DNA of 64,000 bases from Misgurnus anguillicaudatus (lineage: Eukaryota > Chordata > Actinopteri > Cypriniformes > Cobitidae), in assembly GCF_027580225.2 (NCBI RefSeq), contig NC_073359.2, positions 15,818,001 through 15,882,000 on the forward strand, written 5' to 3'. A model generated the notes under the pieces. The model had not been told where the DNA came from. It saw nothing but the letters and a program-made list of their open reading frames with translations, and searched no databases. This document shows, piece by piece, positions 22,601-34,690 of the stretch (its first letter is position 1; every line of letters starts with the position of its first letter). Both the position numbers and the translations under genes were made by a program.

Positions 22601-23526
22601 TTGATGTGAAAATAGCAGACGAAACAATTATCCTTGCATCTACGGACCATCGCGTGAAGTGATGGAAATAACAGCGTTATAAATAAACGTTGTTACTACG
22701 GTGTTATTTTTTCAGTAACAAATAATTAAATAAATTTCCGTCGTTACTGTTACTGACATTAAAATGTTGCGCGTTAATCTCACTGAAGTGAGCAGACTAT
22801 CAGACAGGCAATGTTTTTCTCTTCAACTGATGATGATTGGCCTGTGTATGTTAAAGGGGGTGGGACAACCACATACCCAATGATGACTGGCTGAATTTCC
22901 CTTGTTAGCCAACCAGAAGCAGGCTTAGTTCAAGTTCATACAGTGTATAAACATGCACAGCAGTGCCGTGTTGCCAACTTGATGATGACTTTGTCCCTAG
23001 ATTTAGCCATTTTTAAACCCCTTTAGCGACTTCTATCAAATCTAGCGATCTTTTCTGGCGTGGTTGGAGACTGACGCGAGAGCATGTATCATTCTCTCCA
23101 CTCAACGAGCAGGGTGCTGCTGCTAGACACTCACAGGCAGCCCTTACGTGCAGTCTGCCCGACAGAGCGATGAGCGATGGCAAGTACAACAAGCTCAAAG
23201 GTAGCGGTCGCACACAAGTATGATAAGCACTGCTTTTATACCAGAATAGTATGCAAGAAAGGCAAGAATGTTTATGTAACGTGCAACTTATGCTGAGTAA
23301 AGAGTCTTTCCACGTCTGTAATTCTGATCAATAAAGCAAATGAAAATGAAAAGGCTGCAACAAACTAAATTATCATTTGAAAAGCCAGCAAAAGATGAGC
23401 AGACAAAGAGAAGGAGGGAAGGGGAGAGTTAATGGTTATGCAGCAAATAGCCTACAATATGAGATGCAATACAGCTACCAATTAGATTCAAACCTACACT
23501 ACTGTTCAAAAGTTTAAGGTCACTTG
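22601..23526. other. No gene seen; transposon debris
   Basis: Contains GTAACAAATAATTAAATAAA and GTTACTGTTACTGACATT words like those in hAT subterminal regions. From about 22966 there is a GTGTTGCCAACTTGATGATG stretch resembling another hAT-type terminus. No complete element or frame can be defined. Confidence 0.35.
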
Positions 23527-25018
23527 CAGTGATGCCGGTAACGCGTTACTTAGTAACGCGTTGCTCTAATTTGACCACTTTTTTTAGTAATGAGTAATCT
23601 AACGCGTTAATATTTCCAAACCAGTAATCAGATTAAAGTTACTTATCCAAGTCACTGTGCGTTACTATTTTTGAAATTTTCCTTAGTAAAATATATATTT
23701 TCTTGTATATTTCTTCCTGCGTCTCGGGAAGTGAAGTCAGGTGTGCGACAAGTCACGTTTTCAGCACGAGGACAACTCAGGTCACGTGTAAGCGACACAA
23801 ACGTAAACAACGTACAATGGAGAGAGAAGAGAGATGCAGCTACAAAAACACTACATCAAATTAAAAAAAAAACATTTGGAGTCGCGGCACGGCACAGACA
23901 GTCAAACTAAGAGCAAGTCCCACCCGGTGGTGAGAAGCAGTGAGCCGGAGGTCATCCACTACCCAAACAACAAAAGCTGGACTTTAGTGCAAAACCAGTA
24001 AGTGTGGGAGAGTTGAAGAACGAAAGTAACAAAGCGATTTTCTCAGAGCCTGATAACATCTGCATCTCACTATGACAGCATATTAGCACATAACCTATGA
24101 AAGAGTTGACAAATATCGCGTTATTTACTCACCGATTTCCACATGTAGATCCAGAACTGTGTTTTCAACCATGATAAGTAAATTCCAAAAGCCGTCTTTT
24201 TTTCTTACAACGCGTTGTTTTCTCGTTTCATGTGTTACAATACTGATAAATCTACAAGGTATTTACTATATAACATCCTGAAGACTTCTCAGTTTTTCAA
24301 AATAAAAGTAAGTCGAGTTTAAACTATATTTAAACTTATTTTGTGAGTAGATCCTGTCGGGTCAAAAGTAACACTTGTTAGTTTTGTCCCGCTGCTAATA
24401 CTGTGTATAATATGTTAAAAAAATTATATTATTCTAATTTGATTTAATTTCATTTTCATAGTGTTCAAAACTATTGAATTTTTTTTAGTCTCAGCAATTT
24501 AAGTTTGTACTGTTGGTTGCTTTTGAAACATTTGATAAAACTGAAAATTAAAATAAAAATGTAATTTTACATTAGTTCAAAATTCCAGCTGGTAGACCAC
24601 ACTTGTGAGTTATTGACCACAGCAAAAATATATCTCTGTCTGAAACATTAGCTTGTAAAATTAAGTTTTTCTGAAAATGGCCCCTGCTCTTTCCTATTTA
24701 TGTTAAGTGAAGTCAAGAAAGACTCATATATATATATATTTTAGTTTTTTAAAACACAACAGTTCAACTTAAAATGTCAGGAGATACATTGTTGACGTTA
24801 CTGTTAAAAATGCACTTCAAATAAAGTGAGTGTTGGCAAAACCGGTTGTCATTTTCAATGTTGAGGCAGTGGGGGTGTTGGCAGCTACTGGAATGTAACT
24901 AACAAAGTAACTTATAATCTAACTTAGTTACTTTTAAAATCAAGTAATCTGTAAAGTAACTTTTTAAAGGAGTAATCAGTAATCAGATTACTTTTTCAAA
25001 GTAACTGTGGCATCACTG
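23527..25018. mobile_element. hAT-type element with perfect 8-bp target duplication
   Basis: Starts CAGTGATGCCGGTAACGCG and ends with the complement of CAGTGATGCCACAGTTAC. It is flanked by GTCACTTG at 23519-23526 and 25019-25026. The subterminal regions are rich in GTAACG/AGTAATC words. A 145-bp part of its interior (24659-24806) also occurs at 22442-22582. No transposase domain is visible in 1.49 kb. Confidence 0.92.
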
Positions 25019-25188
25019 GTCACTTGACTAAAATGTTAACTATGATCTTAAAAATCATTTAATCTGAAGGTGCATGGTTAAATGCTTGAAATTACTTTTG
25101 TAGACCAAAAATATACCTTTGCCAAACTGACTAATTTTGCTAAAAATTATTAGAAAACCAAAAATGTATTTTTGAAAAAGATGACTTA

Positions 25189-25488
25189 AGGCAAGGCAAG
25201 GCAAGGCAAGGCAGGTTTATTTGTATAGCACATTTCATACACAGAGGTCATTCATAGTGCTTTACATAGAAATGAGGAAACAATATATAAAAGAGAAAAA
25301 AAGAAAATGTAAAAATACACAATAAAATCACAATAAAAACAAAGATACATGAGAATTTAAAATAGCAATTAAAGAAAATAAATGTGATTTTAATAATAAC
25401 ACTTTAAAATGTTAAAAAGAATAAAACAGAAGTAAAAGTGACTTGAGTTAAAAGTGCAGTCAGTGTGAAGCAGCACAGTGCTCATTCA
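25189..25488 (-). mobile_element. 3' end of the L2/CR1-like LINE, with (TTGCC)n tail
   Basis: On the minus strand this is the untranslated region that follows the reverse transcriptase frame once the hAT at 25497-29099 is removed. It ends GTGCTATACAAATAAACCTG and then four or five CCTTG pentamers, the short simple tail typical of L2/CR1-group LINEs. Its join to 29108 is shown by the hAT target duplication GTAAATGC. Confidence 0.8.
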
Positions 25489-25583
25489 GTAAATGCTAGG
25501 GCTGTCAAAATGGCTGAATAAGTACATTCGAAATTCGTCCTTGAAAAATAATAAAATTCGAATTATATTCGAATTATAAAGAC

Positions 25584-25982
25584 TAGGGATGCACGATATA
25601 TCGGCCGACATATCGTTATCGGCCGATAACTGCTTATTTTTAATATTATCGGTTATCGGTCTGATAGCAAAATTAGGCCGATAAATGAAAGCCGATAAAT
25701 TATGGATAATTTTTGGTTTGTTGAACCACTTCACTTGCTCATTGTTGGCCATGTGGAGTTTTGATTGGTGCTTTCTGTGACATAGCACGAAGATGACACG
25801 TGTTGTGGGCTTAAGAAGAGTATGCTAGTCTAGCGCAAAGACAAGATGTCCGCATTCTGGGAGTTTTTCATTGTGAAAATAATATGAATATTTCGGCCTA
25901 TAGATATCGGTTATCGGACCCCAAATTTAAAGAGTTATCGGTTATCGGTATCGGCCAAAATTTCCATATCGGTGCATCCCTA
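25584..25982. mobile_element. 399-bp hAT-type MITE nested in the larger hAT
   Basis: The left end TAGGGATGCACGATAT and right end, on the minus strand, TAGGGATGCACCGATATG are flanked by ATAAAGAC at 25576-25583 and 25983-25990. ATCGGCCGATA and TTATCGG words fill both subterminal regions. Confidence 0.93.
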
Positions 25983-26569
25983 ATAAAGACCTACTTTATC
26001 TTGGAGAAAATACTCCTAAAAGCCCACAAGAGGGCGCAGCACAAAGCCCCAATAATATAAACAAATCATGCACAGCATATTTTTGGTTAAAACGAATGTT
26101 ATAAACACTAATAAATTAAAGATAATTTCTTAAATTCATATGCAAAGGAACAAAAGTGCACATAGATATCTGGAAGTGCAAAATGCCTCAACAGCCAGCG
26201 TGTGTAGGCTATTAACATAAACATTGTCAAGAAACTATCCATGTATACATTAACAAATTATTTTATTTACCATACATTAATTAATTTTTTTTTATTACAG
26301 AGCCTCAGTCAATACAGAACACAACGCGTTGTCTTAATTAAATCAAAATTAACCAGTATATTTGTGCACCTGTAAATGTACAAAACGAATGCCATACATA
26401 GACAATGCATATTAATATAGGGCATTTTATATAATATATAAGTAGATAAATGTACGTGTTTCTAATAAAGTATGAAAACGAATGAATCTTTATTTAAGCC
26501 AAAATAAGTGGGAAAGATCATTAGTCATTTAATTTTTGTCAAGCTTAAACGCTATTCACAACAACTTAT

Positions 26570-28416
26570 GGTAACACTTTATTTTACGACCCGCAAAGTA
26601 CCGCGTAATTAAACCGAATTTACAGCGTACCTATTTGTAACAACAGAGTGCCTCTACAGTGCGTACTTGTAGGTGTGGGGGAACGGTATTTTGATTTTGG
26701 GGTAATAAGGGGGTAAGAATATATGGGAAATTGTTCTCTAAGTATTTCATAACTACAGGGTACCTATTGTAATATTACGTGGTATGTATGACTTACGTCT
26801 ATGGTCTATGTGTAATATGTTTTTATTCATATATGCTACTTACCTGATTAAGTGTATTGTTAAGCCTACAGTTGATGTCTAAGCCACGTCGGCAAATAAA
26901 ATATAACACACAATAAAAAATAATAGCAACTTGTACCTCTTTGATCTGTATATGTATACAGGAGTTACCAGGTAACTCTTATATTTGCGGGCTGTAAATT
27001 AAAGTGGGTCTTATTCCCCACTTGTTTTGTGTATTTACCGGGTAACTCTCATATTTGCGGGCTGTAAACTAAAGTGGTGCTTTGTTCACCTCTTGTTATA
27101 AATGTTATAGGGTAAATACCATAAACATACAGAATAATATTATTTTTATTTTAAAACACCTTATTTCAAAACATCTTTAAAACACTATAATTAAGCCAAC
27201 ACTTAATGTTTATTATCACATAACTTTTATTTCAAATAAAAAGTCATGACAATTATTCGTTGTTTTTGCGGCTGGCTTCCTCTGTTGGTGTTCTTGTCCA
27301 CTCGGATGTTGAGTTGATGTCGTCTCACAAATGCTGTTCTGCATTACATATAAAAAACATAAATTAAAGCCTTCAGTAAATGTTTCTTCACTGTGACTTG
27401 ACAAAAACTGAGTTTTCTGAGCCAGTTATAAAGTTTAGGCTAATTTATGTGCTAGCTAGCTGCTACTGTTAAACTGTCTTGAAAAACATTGTTTGAAATG
27501 CGTGAGTCATGTATTAACAAAACAAGTCACCTTATCCAGCATGCGGATCCTGCTCACATCACTCGAAGCCGTAATCCACATGGTAGAAAGTTTTTAAAAC
27601 CTCTTAAAGAAATATCACCTCAGGATCGCGTTCCAGCAAACCTCCCGCATACGGCCGCGCGCTCTACACCTGCGCAGTAGCCTACGCATGTAGTCGTCTT
27701 TTTCTTTAGCGGGAGCTGATATCTGCTGTTGTTTCATTCTGGTTTGCCATTGCATAAATTATATTTGGCTAAAATACTTGTGTTTACACATGTTGCAAAG
27801 TTTTATTCTACCAATGATAACACCTATTAAAAATAAACAAATAGCGTGCTGCTTTGTGGTCGTGTCATTTGAAATAAAAGTAAATAAATTGCAAAGCACC
27901 ACTTCAAATATGTCCGCAAATGTAAGAGTTTCCTGATAAATAGGGAATAAGTTGCTATTTTTATTGTACTTACCTTAAAAAAAAGATAACCACATTAAAT
28001 CAGTTGGACTTTTGTTATTAAAAGCAAGTAATATAGGCTACTAAAATAAAAGTGATGTGCTGTTATATTTATTTGTCGATGTGGCTCGTAGACATCGACT
28101 ATATCAACATTCAGTAGTCAATATGAAAAATTCACAATAAATTAAATAAAGAAATAAAACATAATTTCCCCACAGACTTGACTAGTCATACATACCACGT
28201 AATATTACAATAGGTACCCTGTAGTTATAAAATACTTAGAGTATAAATCATTTATAATTCTTCATATTCTTACCTCCTTATTACCCCAAACTTAAAATAA
28301 TATTCCCTTATACCTACAAGTACGTACTGTAGAGGTACCCTGTTGTTACAAATAGGTACGCTGTAAATTCGGTTTAAATACCCGGTACTTTGCGGGTCGT
28401 AAAATAAAGTGTTACC
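26570..28416. mobile_element. Element with about 230-bp inverted repeats ending GGTAACACTTTATTTTAC
   Basis: The left arm 26570-26800 and right arm about 28185-28416 are imperfect complements, sharing GACCCGCAAAGTACC, GCGTACCTATTTGTAACAAC and TACCACGTAATATTAC. The 1.85-kb element has only short frames. The target duplication is unclear. It lies inside the hAT at 25497-29099. Confidence 0.8.
26955..27110. repeat. Two tandem copies of a roughly 85-bp repeat
   Basis: GGTAACTCTTATATTTGCGG with GCTGTAAATTAAAGTGG recurs about 85 bp later as GGTAACTCTCATATTTGCGG with GCTGTAAACTAAAGTGG. It lies inside the GGTAACAC element and resembles its end sequence. Confidence 0.75.
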
Positions 28417-29080
28417 GAAATGTTTAACTTACATGCAGCGAAGCCGTTAATAAAGCAGACTCTCCGTAATTAACATAGAAGACATGCTGAAACAGTTGAG
28501 TTGGCAGATGATCATCATGTTTATATTTCACGCAGATAATGTTGATGAAAAACTTGCATATCAAATGTCCAGGTGAAAGTCAAGTTTCCAGTCAGTTATA
28601 AAAATAAAGCCACCGCGGCGTTACATTGCAACTCTCTCATATGCGGTGTGGACTCTGTAGATGCACATATGGTTTTAATGTTGCTAAACAAGCAGCTGTA
28701 TTATGGCACTTTCGTGTTGATCAGTTATTTTAAACTTTAAAACTGCATTTAGAAGCAGACGACACTAATTCTGTCATCTCAGCTAGTTTCACTTTGCGGT
28801 TGAATTCCAGTTGATGCTCCAAAAACCAAAGCAGCATCACACAGCCATTTTAATACGTATTCTGTCCGACTCGTACTGTCTTTTCTTGCTATTTTCAAAT
28901 GAATAACGCTGGCTTGCTCCGCATAGTTGACTGAGCCGCTAACGCTCTGTATAACAATCCGCGTCAGTTACGTCATCATAACGTTGCGTGAGCTTCCTGA
29001 CACAGGTAAAATTCGAATGCAAAGTTTTACATTCGAATATGCATATTTTTTTTACATTCGACGAATATTCGAAATTCGAA

Positions 29081-30784
29081 TTAAAATTTGACAGCCCTAG
29101 TAAATGCAGAGTTAAACAGATGTGTTTTTAATCTAGATTTAAAAGTGTTTACTGTTGAAGCACATCTGATCTCTTCTGGAAGCTGATTCCAGCTACAGGT
29201 GGCATAATAACTAAATGCTGATGCACCTTGTTTTGAGTGAACCCTTGGGATTTCTAACTGACCCGATCCTAATGATCTGAGTAATCTGTTAGGTTTATAT
29301 ACAGTTAGCATATCTGTCATGTATTTGGGTCCTAAGCCATGAAATGATTTATAAATGAGTAACAATACTTTAAAATCTATTCTAAATGTAACAGGAAGCC
29401 AGTGTAAGGACCTGAGGACTGGAGTAATGTGCTCAGATTTTTTGGTTCTGGTCAGAATTCTGGCAGCAGTGTTTTGTATGAGCTGCAGCTGTCTAATGGT
29501 CTTTTTGGGGATCCCAGTAAGAAGTCCATTGCAGTAATCCACCCTGCTGGTGATGAAAGCATGATCAAGTTTCTCTAAGTCCTGTCTTGAGACAAAACAG
29601 CTAATTCTGGCAATATTTCTGAGATGGTAGTAAGCTGATTTGCTTATTGCTTTCACGTGACTACTGAAATTAAGGTCAGACTCTAAAATTACACCAAGAT
29701 TTCTGACTTTATTTTGTGTCTTTAGACCCCTAGAGTCAAGGTATGTGGTAACTTTGAGAGTTTCATCTTTATTTCCAAATACAATGACTTCAGTTTTGTC
29801 TTTGTTTAACTGGAGGAAGTTTTGACGCATCCAACAGTTAATTTCATCAATGCATTTACATAGAGAGTCAATGGGGCTGTAATCATTAGGTGACAGGGCT
29901 AAGTATATCTGGGTGTCATCTGCATAGCTGTGGTAAGCAATTTGGTTCTTTTTCATTATTTGACCAAGTGGGAGCATATACAAATTAAACAGAAGCGGTG
30001 CAAGAATTGAACCCTGTGGGACTCCACATGTCATGGATGTCCACTCAGATTTATGGTTACCTATGTTCACATAGTAACCTCTTCCTTGTAGGTATGATTT
30101 AAACCATTTGAGGACCATCCCAGAGAGCCCTACCCAGTTTTCCAGTCTATGTAAGAGTATGGTGTGATCTACTGTGTCAAAGGCAGCACTAAGATCTAGT
30201 AGCACCAGCACTGATATTTTACCTGAATCAGAGTTTAAGCGAATATCATTTATTATCTTTATGAGCACTGTCTCTGTGCTGTGATGCTGACGGAAACCAG
30301 ATTGAAAATTGTCCAAATGGCCATTTGAGTTTAAGAATTTGTTCAGCTGATTAAAAACAACCTTTTCAATGATCTTGCCTATAAACGGAAGATTTGATAT
30401 TGGTCTGTAGTTGCTAAGTATGGTTTTGTCTAGGTTACTCTTTTTTAGGAGAGGCTTAACAACTGCTGTTTTTAATGACTCTGGAAATGTGCCTGTGATC
30501 AGAGAGGTATTTACTATTTTTAAGAGGTCAGTTTCTAAGCAGTTAAGTACCTTTTTGAGAAAAGATGTGGTGAGCGTGTCAAGGCTGCTGGTTGATGCTT
30601 TAAGATGTTGTACTGTTTCTTCCAAGGTTTTTATATCAATTATGTCATATTCTGAGAGAATGGCTAATTTCTGAGGTTGTTGCAATGATATCTGACTGAC
30701 CACAGTACAATATGAGGCCGTATTGATCGTCATTCTGATATTACTGATCTTCTCAGAGAAAAAGGTTGCAAACTCATTGCATTT
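29081..30784 (-). pseudogene. Reverse transcriptase part of an L2/CR1-like LINE (broken)
   Basis: Target-primed reverse transcription is the family role. From the ATG at 30733 the frame is 550 residues. Motif A is LVLLDLSAAFDTVDH (about 177-190), motif B GVPQGSILAPLLFN (237-250), motif C YHSYADDTQIYL (catalytic YADD at 270-273), then NLGVILESDLNF and the C-terminal block HITPVLRSLHWLPV. These, with the C-terminal PEEIRCASTVNTFKSRLKTH, are typical of L2/CR1-clade fish LINEs. The frame really extends upstream of that ATG as CNEFATFFSEKISNIR. The last residues (RAVKF) come from the inserted hAT, not the LINE. Motif B has Ala where Gly is usual (QGSILG). The endonuclease lies just upstream in another frame. 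Now inactive: cut by the hAT and frameshifted. Confidence 0.9.
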
Positions 30785-31557
30785 GTTTTTTTGACATAGA
30801 CAGATCTAGCATCAGTGGCAGGACAGATCAATAAATCAAAGTAAACACAGAAATGGTCAGATAGCGCTTCATCCTTGATTACAGTGGATAAAATGTTTAG
30901 ACCCTTGCTAATGAGCAGATCAAGAGTGTGTCCCCGATTGTGTGTAGGACCTTGCACGTGCTGGGTCAGATCAAAAGTGTTTAAAACATTTAACAGTTCA
31001 ATTGCAGCATTGTTTTCTGCATTGTCTATATGAATATTGAAATCTCCAGCAATAACAAAATAATCAAATTCAGAGGAAATTGTTGATAAAAGTTCTGTGA
31101 ATTCATCAACAAATGCTGGGGTGTATTTGGGAGGTCTATAAATAATTGTAAACAGAATGCGTGGTGTACCTTTTAAAGCAATACACAAATATTCAAAAAA
31201 CTGGTAATCACCAAGTAACACTTGCTTGCATTGAAAGGCATCTTTGAATAAAGCAGCTATTCCTCCACCTCTTCTAACAGCTCTACAAACATTTATAAAG
31301 GTAAAGTTGGGTGGGGCTGATTCATTGAGGACTGTAGCACTACAGCTGTCATCTAACCAAGTTTCATTTAGAAACATAAAGTCCAGGTTGTTAGTGGTGA
31401 TAAGATCATTAACTAAAAAGGATTGGTTCTTTAGTGAACGGATGTTCAGAAGTGCTAACTTAACAGTAACTGGTTTTGGCACTGTATCAATCTCAGACTG
31501 ACGTATAATAGGCCGTAGATTAGATAGAATTGCTGTGCGGCTGGAGACGGCCTTCAT
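30730..31557 (-). pseudogene. AP-like endonuclease domain of the same LINE
   Basis: In an intact element this domain nicks target DNA to prime reverse transcription. The 275-residue frame starts MKAVSSRTAILSNLRPII and shows endonuclease/exonuclease/phosphatase motifs in order: LNIRSLKNQ (about 36-44), FLNETWLDD with the metal-binding Glu (about 62-70), RRGGGIA, IIYRPPKY, VIAGDFNIH, HTLDLLIS and LSDHF. The last 20 or so residues (KKTNAMSLQPFSLRR) are out of frame with the downstream reverse transcriptase, with the switch at a run of seven T (plus strand) at 30786-30792. The usual linker of roughly 120 residues, seen in the fragments at 5641-6024 and 8877-9204, is missing here. Confidence 0.9.
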
Positions 31558-31917
31558 CTTTCTATCACATCTCAGGACAGAGTTACACTGAATATTGCAC
31601 TGAATATTGAAGAAAAATCTGACAATAAGAGCCCATATTATATATAAACTCCTTCTATACTTTTAAAAATTCATCCTAAATTGAAAATTTAAGAAGCTTC
31701 TTGAAAAAAAATGACAGTTTTGCAGTTTTTAGGCAAAGGGTGACTTACACTTCAGATGATGAAATGTAACCATTGATTTATTTTAGATGCTTTAAGTCAC
31801 CAACAAAATTCTCACATACACAGTTACATTTGTGCTATGTCGTAGTTTGGACGTGTTTATTATTATTCTGTAATATGGAAAAAATATAAATAATAAAAAA
31901 TAATTTGTCCTCGGTAT
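31558..31917. other. No gene seen
   Basis: AT-rich DNA upstream of the LINE start. It may include the LINE 5' end and part of the next foldback element, but no boundary is visible. Confidence 0.4.
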
Positions 31918-33082
31918 TTGAAAAATCCTGGCTACGGCCTTGGTCACAACATTTATCTGGCCCGTCATAAGTGTGGCTCATTATTTCAAAATATGTGTTT
32001 GATACGGCATGTAAACTTATGTGTGATATCAAAATACAAGCCAACAGCAGATGTGTCTAAAGGGTTTATGATAAAAGAGATGCTCACGTTTGCCAGATAC
32101 CCGCTTAATCTCATGCGTAATCAAAGTTTAGTGTTAAAGGACAAGTTCGGTATTTTACACTTAAAACCCTGTTTTTAGATTGTTTATGATGAAATAGAGA
32201 GGTTTGACTGAAATTTGGACATGATGCTGGCCCGACATGTATCAGCCCCCACCTCTACAACGGCTCCATAGGTGCACTGAAACAATCCTTCATAAAATGC
32301 ATTAAACTTTCGCTTACAAAGACGTGAGTGGTCAGGGGTGTTCACTGATATGCTCACACAAAAATCGCTGCAAAAGATGCTTTCCAACAGGTGTTTTACC
32401 ATTCGTTGTAAACTTGTGGACCTATTTTTCCAAACGTTTTACACCCTTATATTCTTCGATTGAGAGCTTGAATAATAGACACTTCAGCCCAGTTGGTGGC
32501 GATAATCCGCCTTTGCCAATTGCAAGAATACAAACAACGTTTGCGGCGGCGGAGTAATACCGTACCTCACAGCACATCTAATACAAGTCAATGGAGTTGG
32601 ACAAAAACTATGATAAAACCTGTTGGAAAGCCCCTTTTGCAGTGATTTTTGTGTGAGCATATAAGTGAACACCCCTGACCACTCGGTGAGTTTCACGTCT
32701 TTGTAAGTGAAAGTTTAATGCATTTTAGAAGGATTGTTCCAGTGCACTTATGCAGCCATTGTAGAGCACCTGAAAATTCTCAGGCCAGTATCATATGTCC
32801 AAATTTCAGTCAAAACCGTTCTATTTCCTCATAAACAATCTGAAAACAGGGCTTTAAGTGTAAAATACCGAACTTGTCCTTTAAGTCAGTGTCTTGTGAG
32901 TATTTTGTGAATACGAGTGTCTCTTTTATCATAAATCCTTTCAACATGTGTGCAGCAGGCTCGTATTTTGACAAGAGACATGATTCACATGGTTCACATA
33001 ACGCAACAAACACATTCTGAATTGACGAGCAACACACATAAAACTCCACGCCCCTCGGAAGAGAAGTCACCGACCGCCACTG
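31918..33082 (-). mobile_element. Foldback element with long imperfect inverted arms
   Basis: The left arm at about 31985-32405 and right arm at about 32615-33015 are complementary for most of their length: AAGTTCGGTATTTTACACTT, TGAAATTTGGACAT, AATGCATTAAACTTTC, GTGGTCAGGGGTGTTCACT and TGCTCACACAAAAATC occur in both, inverted. The loop of about 210 bp holds CAAACAACGTTTGCGGCGG. The minus-strand terminus is CAGTGGCGGTCGGTGACTTC at 33082; a partner terminus at the left is not clear. A deletion derivative lies at 22318. Open frames in the arms mirror each other and are not genes. Confidence 0.75.
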
Positions 33083-33610
33083 ATTTGTAATTATCCAAAG
33101 TCCTTTGAAAACTTTGGAAGCATTGCAAGTTGATGAGTGTATCTCATTATTCAATGCAATAAACATGGCTTTAAAGAACTGGTGTCTGAAATTATTTTAT
33201 AAATAAAATGAATGCTATATTTGGTTTGTCACAAAAAAGCATATTTTTGTATGTGATGTAACTTGAAATAGAAACCATTGTGCTAAAGTAACTAAAAGTA
33301 ATTGGATGGAACTACTGTCCATAATGTAAATGAGTTTTGCAAAATATGCAAAAAAAAAATTGGATTAGTTTTTACAAGATAAACACATCTAGAAAACGTA
33401 ACCATGTTAAGTTACTGATAGATAATTAAGATGATTTTTTTGCACATTCCACTTCTAATTATTTATTCATCATTTAATTGTATTGCTGCAATGGACGAAT
33501 TTGGCATAGATTGCAACAATCCTTTAATGTTAATGCAAAACAAATTGGGTTATGTGGAACCACTGTCCATAATTTAATAATGTAAGTTTAAAGTATAATT
33601 TGTTTCAGTG
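33083..33610. other. No gene seen; AT-rich
   Basis: The words GTGGAACCACTGTCCATAAT and GGATGGAACTACTGTCCATA occur about 240 bp apart, suggesting an old tandem duplication. Nothing else was recognised. Confidence 0.4.
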
Positions 33611-33770
33611 TGTACTGTATAGCTCAGTGATAAAGCATTGGGTTAGCAGCGCTAAAGGTCATGGGTTTGAACCCAGGGAACACATATACTGGTAAAAAAT
33701 TATACTTTGTAATGCACTGTAAATCACTTTTGATAAAAGCGTCTGCCAAATACATAACTGTAAATATTTT
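33611..33770 (+). mobile_element. tRNA-derived SINE
   Basis: The A box TAGCTCAGTGA at 33620-33630 and B box GGTTTGAACCC at 33664-33674 sit 44 bp apart, the spacing of a tRNA gene. The tail GATAAAAGCGTCTGCCAAAT is shared by many teleost SINEs (recalled). Such elements are transcribed by RNA polymerase III and mobilised by LINE proteins. Confidence 0.85.
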
Positions 33771-34366
33771 GGCTCTTGTAAAAATGTGTAATTACTGTAC
33801 ATATTCACTGTGTTAAGAAATATCTACAATTAAATACATTTGCAATAGAAAGAATATCTCTTTGTGTTTGAGACTTTAATCTTTGCAACTTTACGGATCT
33901 TCTATATGCACAAACAGCTTTCAACATTCCAAAGACAAAGAAAAATATGAAATTGCACCATATGAACCCTTTAAAAATAAGTGGTAAAAATATAGCTGTA
34001 GACAGCGATACGGGGCCAAGCAACAATGGTCCTGCAACACGCAACGAAGCTGAAAGGACATGCAATTGAAGAATGCAATGTAGCAGATATGTATGGGAAC
34101 TATCAGCACACAGGACTCAGAGATGAGAATGAACATAATGAAAAAATAAAAATTTTGAAGTATAATATTTATTTGCATGCTGAAAGAAGGACCGATTGGT
34201 CCAATGCTGACCTAGAAAACAATTGAACCACCAAAGCATCATACTTGTTACACATGGGACTTAAACCAAAAGAGCACAAATGAAAATAATACCAGAAAAA
34301 ATAATAAAGTAAAATACAGATAATGAATTGAAGCTTTTGACTCTAAAGTAAGAGACTTCAATTTCT

Positions 34367-34437
34367 GCCCTAGCCAGGATTTGAACCCATGATCTCCAGG
34401 TTTCATGCCTTTCACTCATCTGGTTGAGCTACAGGGA
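34367..34437 (-). other. tRNA-like sequence 1
   Basis: A box TAGCTCAACCAG and B box GGTTCAAATCC at 44-bp spacing. The acceptor and T stems are only partly pairable. Probably a tRNA-derived pseudogene or SINE head. Confidence 0.7.
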
Positions 34438-34614
34438 AGACATACATACAGACAGCTGCTTAAGCTAGATTGCTGTAGTGACAATGTGTATGTTCAGGTT
34501 TGGAGAGATTTTTCTCAAGAACAGAATATTTTTTTAAATCTCCTGTAGGTAGTCAAACCTGTTCAAACATTTGACTCTACATGATACATCATTTGTATGA
34601 ACCATTTTAATTGC

Positions 34615-34690
34615 TGCCCTACGCTGGATTTGAACCCACAACCTCTGGATTTCATGCCCATCACGCATTTGGTTGAGCTACTGGGAAGGC
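34615..34690 (-). other. tRNA-like sequence 2
   Basis: Related to sequence 1: TAGCTCAACCAAATG and GGTTCAAATCC. It is about 250 bp away on the same strand. Confidence 0.7.

Larger units (their letters stand above)
25497..29099. mobile_element. 3.6-kb hAT-type element interrupting the LINE
   Basis: Terminal inverted repeats TAGGGCTGTCAAA are flanked by the identical octamer GTAAATGC at 25489-25496 and 29100-29107. Subterminal DNA carries many ATTCGAA words at both ends. Most of its length is made of two later insertions (25584-25982 and 26570-28416), leaving about 1.35 kb of its own sequence and no transposase, so it is non-autonomous. Confidence 0.92.

Noticed and set aside
34026..34226. Short plus-strand frame MVLQHATKLKGHAIEECN
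   Set aside because: Lies in the diverged head of U0; no domain, and no matching frame in other heads.
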